DNA from: Allobosea sp. WAO
GTDB lineage: Bacteria > Pseudomonadota > Alphaproteobacteria > Rhizobiales > Beijerinckiaceae
Direction of reading: 5' to 3'
Length of the DNA stretch: 64,000 nt
NCBI RefSeq assembly: GCF_001509835.1
Contig: NZ_JXTJ01000006.1
Coordinates: 186,001-250,000 of the forward strand
In this document: in pieces, positions 1 to 8,657 of the stretch
How the letters are laid out: each line of letters opens with the position of its first letter
Position numbering within the stretch: the first letter of the stretch is position 1
The notes under the pieces: generated by a model
What the model saw: only the letters and a program-made list of their open reading frames with translations
What the model was told of the DNA's origin: nothing
The model's database searches: none
Position numbers and translations under genes: made by a program

Positions 1-1291
1 GCTCGGCCACGAGATGGGCCTGCGAAATCACCGTGAAGAGCAGGTTGCCGACGAAGGCCGCGCAGAAGGTGGCGAAGGCGATGCGCAGGCGCGGATGCGC
101 CTTGAACCAGCGCGCGAAGGCCGGATAGAAGAAGAAATCCAGCAACAACTCTTTGAAATAGAAGAGGTACCGGTTCCAGAATTCGGCGATGCTGCGGGCG
201 CTCAGCGGCCGTGCCGTATTGCGCGGAATGCCGTAGCCGGCCATGCGCACGATGGCGACGAAGACGTGGGCGAAGGCCGCGGTCGCCAGCACGGTCAGGA
301 TGAAGTTCTTGGCGACGATCAGCCAGCCGGCGGTTATGGCCGGCGCCTCGCCCTGCGCCGTCATCGTCAGCGCCTCGTTGAGCGTCGGCCAGTCGGCGAC
401 ATCATAGAAGGCCGCCGAGAGCAGCGCGTGCAGCCCCGCGAGCATCGCGGCCCAGATGGCGAGCTTCAGCGCGCGTAGCCGAGTTGCGGCGAGTTCGGCC
501 GGCGTTTTCGCCTCGAAGGTGCCGAGATAGGTCAGCGTCTTGAACGGGATCGATGGCCCGCCCCAGAACGGGCGCATGAAGCCGAGATGGAGCGGTACCG
601 GGCGTTCGATCCGGCCGCGCTGGTCGACGAAGGCATAGGACAGAAAGAAGAAGGAGGCGGCGTATATGACGACTAAGGTCCAGAGCGCCGCGTAAGCCGG
701 AGTTTCGGGCTCGAGCAGGCCGGTGCCGGCGATGAGCGCCGCGAGGACCGCGAACTGGGTCAGGACCGGTCGGCGGGCGAGCAGACTGGCGCGGTAACGC
801 CGCTGCAGGCGCAAAGCGAGGCCGCAGAGCAGCAGGAAGCCCATGGCGAGAGGTGCCTGCCAGGCGAGATGCGGCAGCTCGACCAGTTCCGGCGTAGTCT
901 CGCGCAGCTTCTCGGCGAATTCCTGCTGCTGCTGACTCCGGAACGGCCGGAGAAGGATGTAGAGAAAGCCGGAAATGGCCATGACGAGCAGGCGACGGGC
1001 TGGGAAGAGCGCGCAACCGAGTAGGGTCAGGCCGATCAGCGCCACGGCAGAGAGCGAGATCTGAAAGCTCAGCGCGAGCGCGGCGAAGAAGGACGCATGC
1101 AGCAGGACGATGCCGAGCGGGGTCGCGACGAAGGCGAGTACGGCTTCGTTGCGATCGAGGCCGAGCCAGACCCGGCGCCAGTGGGGCGGCGCGAATCTCA
1201 GGCCTGCGGCAGGCGAGGGGATACGCTGCGATTGCCCGTGCGCTGTGCTGTCGCCCGGTACGCCATCGCCATGTCCTGCCGTGTCGCGCAC
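1..1291 (-). CDS. MBOAT-like membrane O-acyltransferase-like protein (partial, C-terminus off the left edge)
   Basis: About 430 residues are visible, and the reading frame continues past position 1. The protein is strongly hydrophobic, with several membrane segments. Near the visible C-terminal end it carries EFWNRYLFYFKELLLDFFFYP, which resembles the DFWRRWHxSLxxWLRDYxYxP signature of MBOAT acyltransferases (DltB/AlgI type), although the WH of that motif is replaced by RY. The catalytic histidine of the family would lie beyond the window. No ATG fits, because an in-frame TGA lies upstream of codons starting with GTG at 1291; GGGCGAG precedes that GTG. The gene is convergent in spacing with nothing on its left and is separated from rplS by a terminator. 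The family assignment is tentative, since only this one motif supports it. Confidence 0.5.
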   Translation of the reverse strand, partial: MRDTAGHGDGVPGDSTAHGQSQRIPSPAAGLRFAPPHWRRVWLGLDRNEAVLAFVATPLGIVLLHASFFAALALSFQISLSAVALIGLTLLGCALFPARRLLVMAISGFLYILLRPFRSQQQQEFAEKLRETTPELVELPHLAWQAPLAMGFLLLCGLALRLQRRYRASLLARRPVLTQFAVLAALIAGTGLLEPETPAYAALWTLVVIYAASFFFLSYAFVDQRGRIERPVPLHLGFMRPFWGGPSIPFKTLTYLGTFEAKTPAELAATRLRALKLAIWAAMLAGLHALLSAAFYDVADWPTLNEALTMTAQGEAPAITAGWLIVAKNFILTVLATAAFAHVFVAIVRMAGYGIPRNTARPLSARSIAEFWNRYLFYFKELLLDFFFYPAFARWFKAHPRLRIAFATFCAAFVGNLLFTVISQAHLVAE

Positions 1292-1365
1292 CAGCCATCT
1301 CGCCCGCTTCGATCCTGCGCAGCGATTAGCCGGGTTTCCTCAAATTTCCGTTGCGTGAACGGCCT

Positions 1366-1396
1366 CAAACGCAAAACGCGGCCCCGAGAGGCCGCG
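1366..1396 (-). terminator. Intrinsic terminator after rplS
   Basis: The arms 1377-1383 and 1390-1396 (CGCGGCC / GGCCGCG) form a perfect 7-bp stem with a 6-nt loop. On the minus strand the stem is followed by TTTTGCGTTT. It sits 45 bases past the rplS stop codon and would end the rplS transcript. Confidence 0.75.
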
Positions 1397-1440
1397 TTCC
1401 GGAAAAACTCGCTGCTGGCAGCGCCGGCTTGGCGCGGCTC

Positions 1441-1833
1441 TTACTTCGCGCCGTTCTTGCCCTTGGCCGGCTTGGCCTCGACGCGCTCGGCGATACGGGC
1501 CGACTTGCCGCGACGATCGCGCAGGTAATACAGCTTGGCGCGGCGAACCTTGCCCTTGCGGACGACCTTGATGGAGTCGAGGTTCGGCGAATAGAGCGGG
1601 AAGACGCGCTCGACGCCCTCGCCATAGGAGATTTTGCGGACGGTGAAGCTCTCGTTGAGGCCGCCACCATTGCGGGCGATCACGACGCCCTCATAGGCCT
1701 GAACGCGGCTGCGCTCGCCTTCCTTGACCTTGACGTTGACCTGCACGGTGTCGCCCGGCTGGAAATGCGGGATTTCCTTGCCTTCGGCGAGCTTGGCGAT
1801 CTGTTCCTGGTCGATCTGCTCGATGATGTTCAT
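1441..1833 (-). CDS. rplS: 50S ribosomal protein L19
   Basis: The 130-residue protein is L19 of the large ribosomal subunit, located at the interface with the 30S subunit. It shows the family landmarks FQPGDTV near residues 24-30, [15 protein letters not shown] near 39-53, and [15 protein letters not shown] near the C-terminus, followed by the basic, low-complexity tail common in alphaproteobacteria. The start at 1833 (MNIIEQ) is chosen over an ATG 12 bases upstream because GGAGAG lies 5 bases before it. The gene stands alone, with its own terminator. In most Hyphomicrobiales rplS directly follows trmD; here trmD lies about 19 kb away on the other strand. Confidence 0.97.
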   Translation of the reverse strand: MNIIEQIDQEQIAKLAEGKEIPHFQPGDTVQVNVKVKEGERSRVQAYEGVVIARNGGGLNESFTVRKISYGEGVERVFPLYSPNLDSIKVVRKGKVRRAKLYYLRDRRGKSARIAERVEAKPAKGKNGAK

Positions 1834-2049
1834 GGTTCTCTCCATGGCCGTTGTCGCGTGTGTTCACGCGGGCGTTACGGCGCGCTGTTTTCAGTTGAGT
1901 GCCGGCCCATACAGGAGCGCGAGGGGTTTGTCGAGCGTTGCTGATGCCGCGAACGAAATCAGCGCGGCGCGCAGGCCGCAGGACTTGCACAGCAATAGCA
2001 GAATCGGGTGCGGTGGGCCATCGGCCCGTTGGCGGCGAGGTGAGGCAGA

Positions 2050-2790
2050 GTGGCGGATATCCTGACCTATGCCTCGCTGTTCACGCTGCTGGTCGGACTG
2101 GCGGCGGGCGTCGTCGGCGGCGTGGTCGGGACCGGCTCGTCGATCATGCTCCTGCCGGTGCTGGTCTGGTCCTTCGGGCCGAAGCAGGCGGTGCCGATCA
2201 TGGCGGTCGCCGCTGTGATGGCGAATCTGGCGCGTCTGCTGGCCTGGTGGCGCGAAGTCGATTGGCGCGCCTTCCTGGCCTACGGACTGCCCGGCATCCC
2301 GGCAGCGATGCTGGGGGCTAGCACGTTGCTGCGCCTGCCCTCGGCAGCGATCGATGTCGGCCTCGGCCTGTTCTTCCTCGCGATGATTCCCGGCCGGCGC
2401 TGGCTGGAGGCGCGGCGGATCAGGCTCTCGCTCTGGCAGCTCGGCCTGGCCGGGGCGGCGATCGGCTTCCTGACCGGGCTCGTGCTCTCGACCGGGCCGC
2501 TCAGCATTCCCGCCTTCATGGCCTACGGGCTGACCAAGGGCGCGCTGCTCTCGACCGAGGCCGCGACCTCACTGTTCATTTACATCACCAAGGTCGCGAC
2601 CTTCCGCTCGCTGGGTGCGATGCCGCTCGCCATCCTCGCCAAGGGCCTGATCGTCGGCGCGTCGCTGATGCTGGGCACTTTCGCCGGCAAGGCGCTGGTG
2701 ATGCGCATGGACAGGGCGACCTTCCAGCTCCTGCTCGACGGCATGATGCTATTCTCGGGCCTCTTCCTGATCGCCGCCGCCTTTCGCTGA
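2050..2790 (+). CDS. TSUP (TauE/SafE) family anion permease
   Basis: This 246-residue membrane protein has the layout of the TauE/SafE/TSUP family, which moves sulfite, sulfonates and other organosulfur or carboxylate anions across the inner membrane. The N-terminal segment contains the glycine-rich GLAAGVVGGVVGTGSS (about residues 16-31) typical of the first repeat, and a related glycine-rich segment GAAIGFLTGLVLSTGPL occurs about residue 135. Translation starts at GTG 2050, preceded by GAGG-type purines. It stands alone between rplS and an SDR gene, so the substrate cannot be inferred from context. Confidence 0.85.
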   Translation: MADILTYASLFTLLVGLAAGVVGGVVGTGSSIMLLPVLVWSFGPKQAVPIMAVAAVMANLARLLAWWREVDWRAFLAYGLPGIPAAMLGASTLLRLPSAAIDVGLGLFFLAMIPGRRWLEARRIRLSLWQLGLAGAAIGFLTGLVLSTGPLSIPAFMAYGLTKGALLSTEAATSLFIYITKVATFRSLGAMPLAILAKGLIVGASLMLGTFAGKALVMRMDRATFQLLLDGMMLFSGLFLIAAAFR

Positions 2791-2896
2791 TTTCTGAGCG
2801 GCGTTCGTCGCAGCGCCACCTGCCGGCAAGCGCGCTTCCGGCTGGCGGGCGGCGGCTGTATGGAAGGCGAAAGCATGTCGCCGGGAGTGAAGCGCA

Positions 2897-3685
2897 ATGT
2901 CGGAAAGCTCGATCAGGACCGTCCTCGTCACCGGTGCCGCGCGCGGCATCGGACTGGCGACGGTCAAGCGCTTCCTCGCCGACAACTGGCGCGTCGCGCT
3001 GCTCGACATCGACGCGCATGGCCTTAGTGAGGCGATGGCGGAGCTCGACGCGCCGACGGTGACGCTGTCGCTGGTCTGCGACGTCGCCGACCCCGCCGGG
3101 GTCGCCGCAGCGGTCGATGCGACGGCCGAGCGCTTCGGCCGCCTCGACGCGCTGGTCAACAATGCCGGGACGGCGGTGTTCAAGCCGCTGCTCGAGACCA
3201 CGCACCAGGAATGGCAGCGGGTGCTCGACGTCAACCTGACCGGCCCCTTCCTGACCACCCAGTCCGCCGCGCCGGCGATGGCCGACAATGGCGGCGGCGC
3301 CATCGTCAACATCACCTCGATCTCGGGCCTGCGAGCCTCGACGCTGCGCGTCGCCTACGGCACCAGCAAGGCGGCGCTCGCCCATCTCACCAAGCAGCAG
3401 GCGGCCGAGCTCGCCGGGCTCGGCATCCGGGTCAATGCGGTCGCCCCCGGCCCGGTCGAGACCGCGATGGCCAAGGCCGTGCACTCGCCGGAGATCCGCG
3501 CCGACTACCACGACGCGATCCCGCTCGCCCGCTACGGGCTGGAGGAGGAGCTCGCCGAGGCGATCTTCTTCCTGTGCAGCGACAGGGCGAGTTACATCAC
3601 CGGCCAGGTGCTCGCCGTCGATGGCGGCTTCGACGCCGTCGGCATCGGCCTGCCGACGCTGCGCGGGCAGCGCCGCAACCGCTGA
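2897..3685 (+). CDS. SDR family NAD(P)-dependent oxidoreductase
   Basis: This 262-residue classical short-chain dehydrogenase has every hallmark: the Rossmann TGAARGIG at residues 12-19, NNAG at 88-91, catalytic S141, Y154 and K158 in the YGTSK motif, and the terminal GQVLAVDGGFD. An acidic D37 after beta-2 (ALLDIDA) suggests NAD rather than NADP preference. Its alcohol/ketone substrate is not evident. It resembles FabG/glucose-1-dehydrogenase types, but fabG itself normally sits in a fatty-acid cluster. It starts 106 bases after the permease stop and may or may not be co-transcribed with it. Confidence 0.9.
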   Translation: MSESSIRTVLVTGAARGIGLATVKRFLADNWRVALLDIDAHGLSEAMAELDAPTVTLSLVCDVADPAGVAAAVDATAERFGRLDALVNNAGTAVFKPLLETTHQEWQRVLDVNLTGPFLTTQSAAPAMADNGGGAIVNITSISGLRASTLRVAYGTSKAALAHLTKQQAAELAGLGIRVNAVAPGPVETAMAKAVHSPEIRADYHDAIPLARYGLEEELAEAIFFLCSDRASYITGQVLAVDGGFDAVGIGLPTLRGQRRNR

Positions 3686-3917
3686 GCGGCGGGCAGGGCA
3701 GCAGGGTCAGCCGCGACAACATTCTCCTTGCGCCGGCCCTCATTCGGCGCGAACCTTTGGCCTGACATCCCTCTTCGACGGCCGCCCGACCCTGTCGGGC
3801 CCGAGCGACCGCCGCCTCGCCGGCGTGGGCGCTTTTCGTTCCCGCCGGTCTTCCGCCGCCGGGAGCGAGGCCTTCAGCCTTGGCGTCTCCGCGCGGCCAG
3901 AACCGAAGGAGGACGAC

Positions 3918-5996
3918 ATGGCAACGACTTCCGCCAATGGAGGAACGACATCCGGGGTCAGAGGCAGGGGGCCGCGATGCATCGCGATCGTGGGTCCCTT
4001 CCAGAGCGGCAAGACCAGCCTGTTCGAGAGCATATTGGAACGCTGCGGCGCCGTTTCGCGCGCCGGCTCGGTCAAGACCCGCAACAGTGTCGGGGATGCC
4101 TCGGCGGAGGCCCGCGCCCACCAGATGAGCACCGAGCCGAATGTCGCCACCGTCAGTTTCCTCGGCGAGCGCTTCACCTTCATCGACTGCCCCGGCTCGG
4201 TCGAGTTCCTGCACGAGATGCGCCATGTCCTGATGGCGGTCGATGCTGCAGTCGTGGTCTGCGAGGCCGATGACCGCAAGGCGCCGGCGCTGGAGCTGGT
4301 GCTGCGCGAGCTCGAGGAAGCCGACATTCCGCGCTTCCTCTTCCTCAACAAGATCGACACCGCGACGCGCCGGGTCCGCGAGACCCTGGCCTTGCTGCAG
4401 CGCGCTTCGCGCACGCCGCTCCTGCTGCGGCAGATCCCGATCTGGCGCAACGGCATCGCGGTCGGCTTCATCGACCTCGCCCTCGAGCGCGCCTTCGTCT
4501 ACCGCGAGCATGCGCCGAGCGAAGTGGTGCCGCTCGCGGCCGAAGAGGTCGACCGGGAGCGGGACGCCCGCTTCTCGATGCTCGAAAAGCTCGCCGATTA
4601 CGACGATACCCTGATGGAGGACCTGCTCGGCGACATCGAGCCGCCGCGCGATCTGATCTTCGACGATCTCGCCCGCGAGCTCAGGGAGCGCCATGTCGTG
4701 CCCGTGCTGATCGGTGCGGCCGAGCGCGGCAATGGCGTGACGCGCCTGCTCAAGGCGCTGCGCCATGAGGCGCCGGGCCTGGAGGCGACGCGCGGCCGGA
4801 TCGGCGTCGTCGACAGCGGCGCGCCGCTCGGGCTGGTGATGAAGACCTGGCATTCCGGCCAGGGCGGCAAGCTCTCGCTCGCGAGAGTGCTGCGCGGACG
4901 GCTTTCCGAAGGCGACACCGTCACCTCCTCGGCCGGCATCGAGGCCCGGATCGGCGGCGTGCTCGAGCTGAAGGGTGCGGAGCAGCAGCGCCAGCCGGTC
5001 GCCGAGGAGGGCGAGGTCGCGGCGTTCTCGCGGCTCGAAGGCGTGCGCACCGGCGATGCGATCGCCGCCGGCAAGGTCAGGCCGGACGCGATCAGCGCAG
5101 TCGTGCCGCCCGAGCCGGTGCATGCGCTGGCGGTGACCGTGAAGGAGCGCAAGGACGATGTCCGGCTGGCGGCGGCGCTGGCCCGACTGATCGAGGAGGA
5201 TACCGGGCTCAGCCTGCAGCATCTCTCCGAGTTCAGCGAGATGCGCCTGTCGGGCCAGGGCGAGATGCATCTGCGTGTCGCGCTGGAGCGACTCTCCGGC
5301 CGCTATGGCGTCGCGGTCGAGAGTGCGGCGACCGAGATCGGCTACCGCGAGAGCATTCGCGGCAAGGCGAGCGCGCGCGGCCGGCACCGCAAGCAGAGCG
5401 GTGGCCATGGCCAGTTCGGCGATGTCGTGCTCGAGATCGCGCCGCTGCCGCGCGGCGAGGGCATCCGCTTCGTGGACAAGATCACCGGCGGCGTCGTGCC
5501 GCGCCAGTACATCTCCTCGGTCGAAGCCGGCGTACGCGATTTCTGCCAGCGCGGGCCGCTCGGCTTTCCGCTGGTCGACATCGAGGTGACGCTGACCGAC
5601 GGCTCCTATCATACGGTCGATTCCTCGGACATGGCCTTCCGGCAGGCGGCGCGGATCGCGATGAGCGAGGCCTGCCCGCAGGCGAAGCCGGTGTTGCTCG
5701 AGCCGATTCTCGCGGTCGAGATCGTGATTCCCTCGGATGCGATGTCGCGGGCCTCGGCGCTGGTCTCGGCGCGGCGCGGCCAGATTCTCGGCTATGACGC
5801 GCGGCCGGGCTGGCGCGGCTGGGACCAGATCAATGCCCAGGTGCCCGAGGCGGAGATGGGTGGGCTGATCGTCGAGCTACGCTCGGCGACCTCCGGTGTC
5901 GGCTCGTTCAGCGCTCGCTTCGACCACCTCTCCGAACTCGCCGGCAAGCCGGCGGACGCTGTGGTGGCCGCGCAGGCCATGGCGCAGGCGCGATAA
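3918..5996 (+). CDS. Elongation factor G-like GTPase (EF-G paralogue)
   Basis: The 692-residue protein has the full EF-G architecture: a G domain (1 to about 260), domain II (about 290-385), and domains III-V including GGHGQFGDVVLE in domain IV. The P-loop GPFQSGKT is at 26-33 and NKID at 144-147. The canonical RGITI switch I motif is absent, and the DTPGH motif reads DCPGS at 90-94, so the catalytic histidine is a serine. It is therefore a divergent EF-G-like protein rather than the housekeeping fusA, which normally lies in the str operon. The ATG at 3918 follows AAGGAGGACGAC, a strong Shine-Dalgarno, although the frame is open far upstream. Its role is unknown; translation stress, ribosome recycling or tetracycline-type protection are possibilities. 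Confidence 0.88.
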   Translation: MATTSANGGTTSGVRGRGPRCIAIVGPFQSGKTSLFESILERCGAVSRAGSVKTRNSVGDASAEARAHQMSTEPNVATVSFLGERFTFIDCPGSVEFLHEMRHVLMAVDAAVVVCEADDRKAPALELVLRELEEADIPRFLFLNKIDTATRRVRETLALLQRASRTPLLLRQIPIWRNGIAVGFIDLALERAFVYREHAPSEVVPLAAEEVDRERDARFSMLEKLADYDDTLMEDLLGDIEPPRDLIFDDLARELRERHVVPVLIGAAERGNGVTRLLKALRHEAPGLEATRGRIGVVDSGAPLGLVMKTWHSGQGGKLSLARVLRGRLSEGDTVTSSAGIEARIGGVLELKGAEQQRQPVAEEGEVAAFSRLEGVRTGDAIAAGKVRPDAISAVVPPEPVHALAVTVKERKDDVRLAAALARLIEEDTGLSLQHLSEFSEMRLSGQGEMHLRVALERLSGRYGVAVESAATEIGYRESIRGKASARGRHRKQSGGHGQFGDVVLEIAPLPRGEGIRFVDKITGGVVPRQYISSVEAGVRDFCQRGPLGFPLVDIEVTLTDGSYHTVDSSDMAFRQAARIAMSEACPQAKPVLLEPILAVEIVIPSDAMSRASALVSARRGQILGYDARPGWRGWDQINAQVPEAEMGGLIVELRSATSGVGSFSARFDHLSELAGKPADAVVAAQAMAQAR

Positions 5997-6044
5997 CCGG
6001 GTTGCGACGCATAACGTTCATATATAAACTTTTTTGTGCGGAGA

Positions 6045-6070
6045 CGCGGCGGGTGCTTGCACCCGCCGCG
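6045..6070. repeat. Perfect 12-bp inverted repeat between the EF-G-like gene and the acyl-CoA ligase gene
   Basis: CGCGGCGGGTGC (6045-6056) and GCACCCGCCGCG (6059-6070) are exactly complementary around a 2-base centre. The stem lies 48 bases after the EF-G-like stop, just downstream of an AT-rich stretch (6011-6036, with TATATAAA and a T6 run). No U-tract follows on either strand, so it is not a textbook terminator. It could be a stalled-RNA hairpin, a Rho-aided end or an operator for the next gene. Confidence 0.6.
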
Positions 6071-6198
6071 AGCATTTCGCACTGTAGTACAAGCCATGCG
6101 ATGAGACGGCTTTCCCCCGGTGACGTGTCGGGTTGGACCGGCCGCAGACAGCTCCCCAAGCCCGGCAACAGGGCGCGGAGCGCTAAGGGAGGACGACG

Positions 6199-7923
6199 AT
6201 GAACGCGATGACCGCCGCGGACACCACTCCGGACCCGCGGCCCTGGCTGGCGCATTATCCTGCGGCCGTGCCGGCGGAGATCGATCCGGCCGCGCCCGGG
6301 ACCTTGGCTGAACTGATCCGCTCGGCCTGCGAGCTTTATGCGCAGCGCAATGCCTTCGAGAGCTTCGGCAAGAACCTGACCTATGCCGAGACCGGCCGTG
6401 CGGCGCGGGCCTTCTGCGCCTGGTTGCAGGCGCAGGGCTTCAAGAAGGGCGACCGCATCGCCCTGATGATGCCGAACATCCTGGCCTATCCGGCAACGAT
6501 CTTCGGCGCGCTGCTTGGCGGCTACACCGTCGTCAACGTCAACCCGCTCTACACGGCGCGCGAGTTGACGCATCAGCTGACCGATTCAGGCGCCCGCGCG
6601 CTGGTGGTGATCGAGAACTTCGCCCATGTCGTCGAGGAGGCGCGGCCGAACCTGAAGCTCGACGCCATCGTCATCGCGACGGCCGGCGACCTGATGGGCT
6701 TCAAGGGCAGCATCGTCAATTTCGTCGCCCGCAAGGTCAAGAAGGTGGTGAAGCCCTTCAACCTGCCGGGCTCGTTCCAGCTCAAGGCGATCCTGGCCGG
6801 CCCCGCCACGATGGCGCCGGTCACGGTGGTGCCGGACGATATCGCCTTCCTGCAATATACCGGCGGCACCACCGGCGTCGCCAAGGGCGCGATGCTGACG
6901 CACCGCAATGTCGCCGCCAATGTCGAGCAGGCGCGGCTCTGGTTGGGCTGGGCGGTCGAGCCGCCGCTCGGGCGCAGCGATTACCAGCACGCCATGGTCA
7001 CGGCGCTGCCGCTCTACCACATCTTTGCGCTGACCTGCTGCTGCATGTTCATGCTGCGGATCGGCGCCAAGGGGCTGCTGATCGCCAATCCGCGTGACAT
7101 CGCCGGCTTCGTCAAGACGCTGAAGTCGACCCGGTTCACGCTCTTCTCCGGCGTCAACACGCTCTACAACGCGCTAGGCAATCATCCCGACATCGGACAG
7201 GTCGATTTCTCGGAACTGCGCTTCTCGGTCGCCGGCGGCATGGCGACCCAGGCGATCGTCGCCAAGCGCTGGCGCGAGGTGACCGGCAAGCCGATCATCG
7301 AGGGTTATGGTCTCTCCGAGACGTCGCCGATGGCCTCGGTCAATCGTCCCGACATCAACGAGTTCTCCGGCACGATCGGCTTCCCGCTGCCCTCGACCGA
7401 CATCGCGATCCGCGATGCCGACGGCAACGAGACGCCGCTGGGCGAGCCGGGCGAGATCTGCATTCGCGGCCCGCAGGTGATGGCCGGCTACTGGAAACGG
7501 CCGGACGAGACCGCCAAGGTGATGACGACGGACGGCTATTTCCGTTCGGGCGACATCGGCATCATGTTGCCGGACGGGCAGGTCAAGATCGTCGACCGGA
7601 TGAAGGACATGATCCTCGTCTCCGGCTTCAACGTCTATCCCAACGAGGTCGAGGACGTGCTCGCCGCCCATCCCGGCGTGCTCGAGGCGGCAGTGATCGG
7701 CCTGCCGGACGAGCATTCCGGCGAGGCCGTCGCCGCCTTCGTGGTGAAGAAGGATCCGGCGTTGACGGCCGATGCCTTGCGCAGCTTCTGCAAGGACAGC
7801 CTGACCGGCTACAAGGTGCCCAGGCAGATCATCTTCCGCGACGCCCTGCCGAAGACCAATGTCGGCAAGGTGCTGCGCCGCGCCTTGCGCGAAGAGGTCG
7901 CTGCGAACGCGGCCAAGCGCTGA
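6199..7923 (+). CDS. Long-chain acyl-CoA synthetase (AMP-forming, FadD-type)
   Basis: This 574-residue ANL-superfamily ligase activates a fatty acid to its acyl-AMP and then its CoA thioester. The nucleotide-binding YTGGTTGVAKGAMLTH lies near residues 216-231, the A5 motif GYGLSETSP near 371-379, the YFRSGDIG motif near 450, and the C-terminal catalytic lysine motif PKTNVGKVLRR near 553. The N-terminal LAHYP...AAVPAEID region matches bacterial FadD proteins. GGGAGG lies 8 bases before the ATG. It stands alone, so fatty-acid beta-oxidation is the default role; the crotonase at 26 kb is not linked. Confidence 0.92.
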   Translation: MNAMTAADTTPDPRPWLAHYPAAVPAEIDPAAPGTLAELIRSACELYAQRNAFESFGKNLTYAETGRAARAFCAWLQAQGFKKGDRIALMMPNILAYPATIFGALLGGYTVVNVNPLYTARELTHQLTDSGARALVVIENFAHVVEEARPNLKLDAIVIATAGDLMGFKGSIVNFVARKVKKVVKPFNLPGSFQLKAILAGPATMAPVTVVPDDIAFLQYTGGTTGVAKGAMLTHRNVAANVEQARLWLGWAVEPPLGRSDYQHAMVTALPLYHIFALTCCCMFMLRIGAKGLLIANPRDIAGFVKTLKSTRFTLFSGVNTLYNALGNHPDIGQVDFSELRFSVAGGMATQAIVAKRWREVTGKPIIEGYGLSETSPMASVNRPDINEFSGTIGFPLPSTDIAIRDADGNETPLGEPGEICIRGPQVMAGYWKRPDETAKVMTTDGYFRSGDIGIMLPDGQVKIVDRMKDMILVSGFNVYPNEVEDVLAAHPGVLEAAVIGLPDEHSGEAVAAFVVKKDPALTADALRSFCKDSLTGYKVPRQIIFRDALPKTNVGKVLRRALREEVAANAAKR

Positions 7924-8002
7924 AGCGGGCCAAGTGCTGCAGCGAGCCAAGCGTTGAATCGACAAGAGGCGGGGCGCAGGCTCGCTCGCGCAGACGCGCC
8001 GC

Positions 8003-8575
8003 TTATTCGGGGGCGTGGATCGTCGCCCGCAGCGCCTTGAGCTGTGCCAGCGAGGAGGCGAGGCCGGCCTTGTCGGTGACGCAGATCAGCGCCGTGCGGC
8101 CCTTTGACGTCTCCAGGGTCGAGGTGAACATCCGCACATTCTCGGCATTGGGGCCGGCTTTCGGCGTCACGATGAGTTCGATGCCGCTGAAGCCCTGATG
8201 CTCGAAGAGCTTGAGGTCCGAGACCGTGCCGATCGTCTCGAACATGTCGCGGTAGAGCTTCTGCCATTCCGGCTTGGCCATCTGGGCATTGATGGTCTCG
8301 CGGTTGAGCTGGGCGTTCTGGGCGGCGGGCTTGAAGCCGAGCGTGCAGAGCCGGCCATCGGCGTTGACTGCCTTCGGCGTGCCCGTGCTCGAATCGATGT
8401 CGATGGTGACGTCGAACTGCGGATGCGGCTTGCCGGCCTTGCCGATGAAGGGCTTCGGGGGCGACACCGAGAGGCCAGAGGCCGGGTCGCCATAGGACTG
8501 GGCGCTGGCCACGGTGCAGCCGAGGGCGAAGGGCAGGGCGGCGAGGAAGGCGGTCTTGCGGAAGCGGTGGATCAT
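8003..8575 (-). CDS. Exported protein of unknown function
   Basis: The 190-residue product begins with a Sec-type signal: basic MIHRFRK, a hydrophobic core rich in Ala and Leu, and a likely AxA cleavage at VASAQ near residue 27. The mature part contains two cysteines (one in RLCTLGF, one in ALICVTD) that could form a disulfide, and no motif that I recognise. A 10-codon upstream ATG at 8605 is possible; 8575 is preferred because the signal peptide then begins normally. It is flanked by the acyl-CoA ligase (convergent) and mtaB (same strand, 82 bases upstream). The function is not known. Confidence 0.75.
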   Translation of the reverse strand: MIHRFRKTAFLAALPFALGCTVASAQSYGDPASGLSVSPPKPFIGKAGKPHPQFDVTIDIDSSTGTPKAVNADGRLCTLGFKPAAQNAQLNRETINAQMAKPEWQKLYRDMFETIGTVSDLKLFEHQGFSGIELIVTPKAGPNAENVRMFTSTLETSKGRTALICVTDKAGLASSLAQLKALRATIHAPE

Positions 8576-8657
8576 GGCGTGAGGCTTAGGTCCAGATTGC
8601 GACATGGGCGAGACGTCTGCGCGTACGCCGCTGCATGAAGGGGAAGCGGGCGGCGCG

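Noticed and set aside
402..1298. A minus-strand ATG frame of 298 codons
   Set aside because: It lies in the wrong frame of the MBOAT-like gene; its arginine/proline-rich product has no hydrophobic segments, whereas the frame starting at GTG 1291 does.
3597..5612. A minus-strand frame of about 670 codons opposite the EF-G-like gene
   Set aside because: It is an antisense shadow; composition is low in typical folds, and the EF-G-like frame has five recognisable domains and a Shine-Dalgarno.
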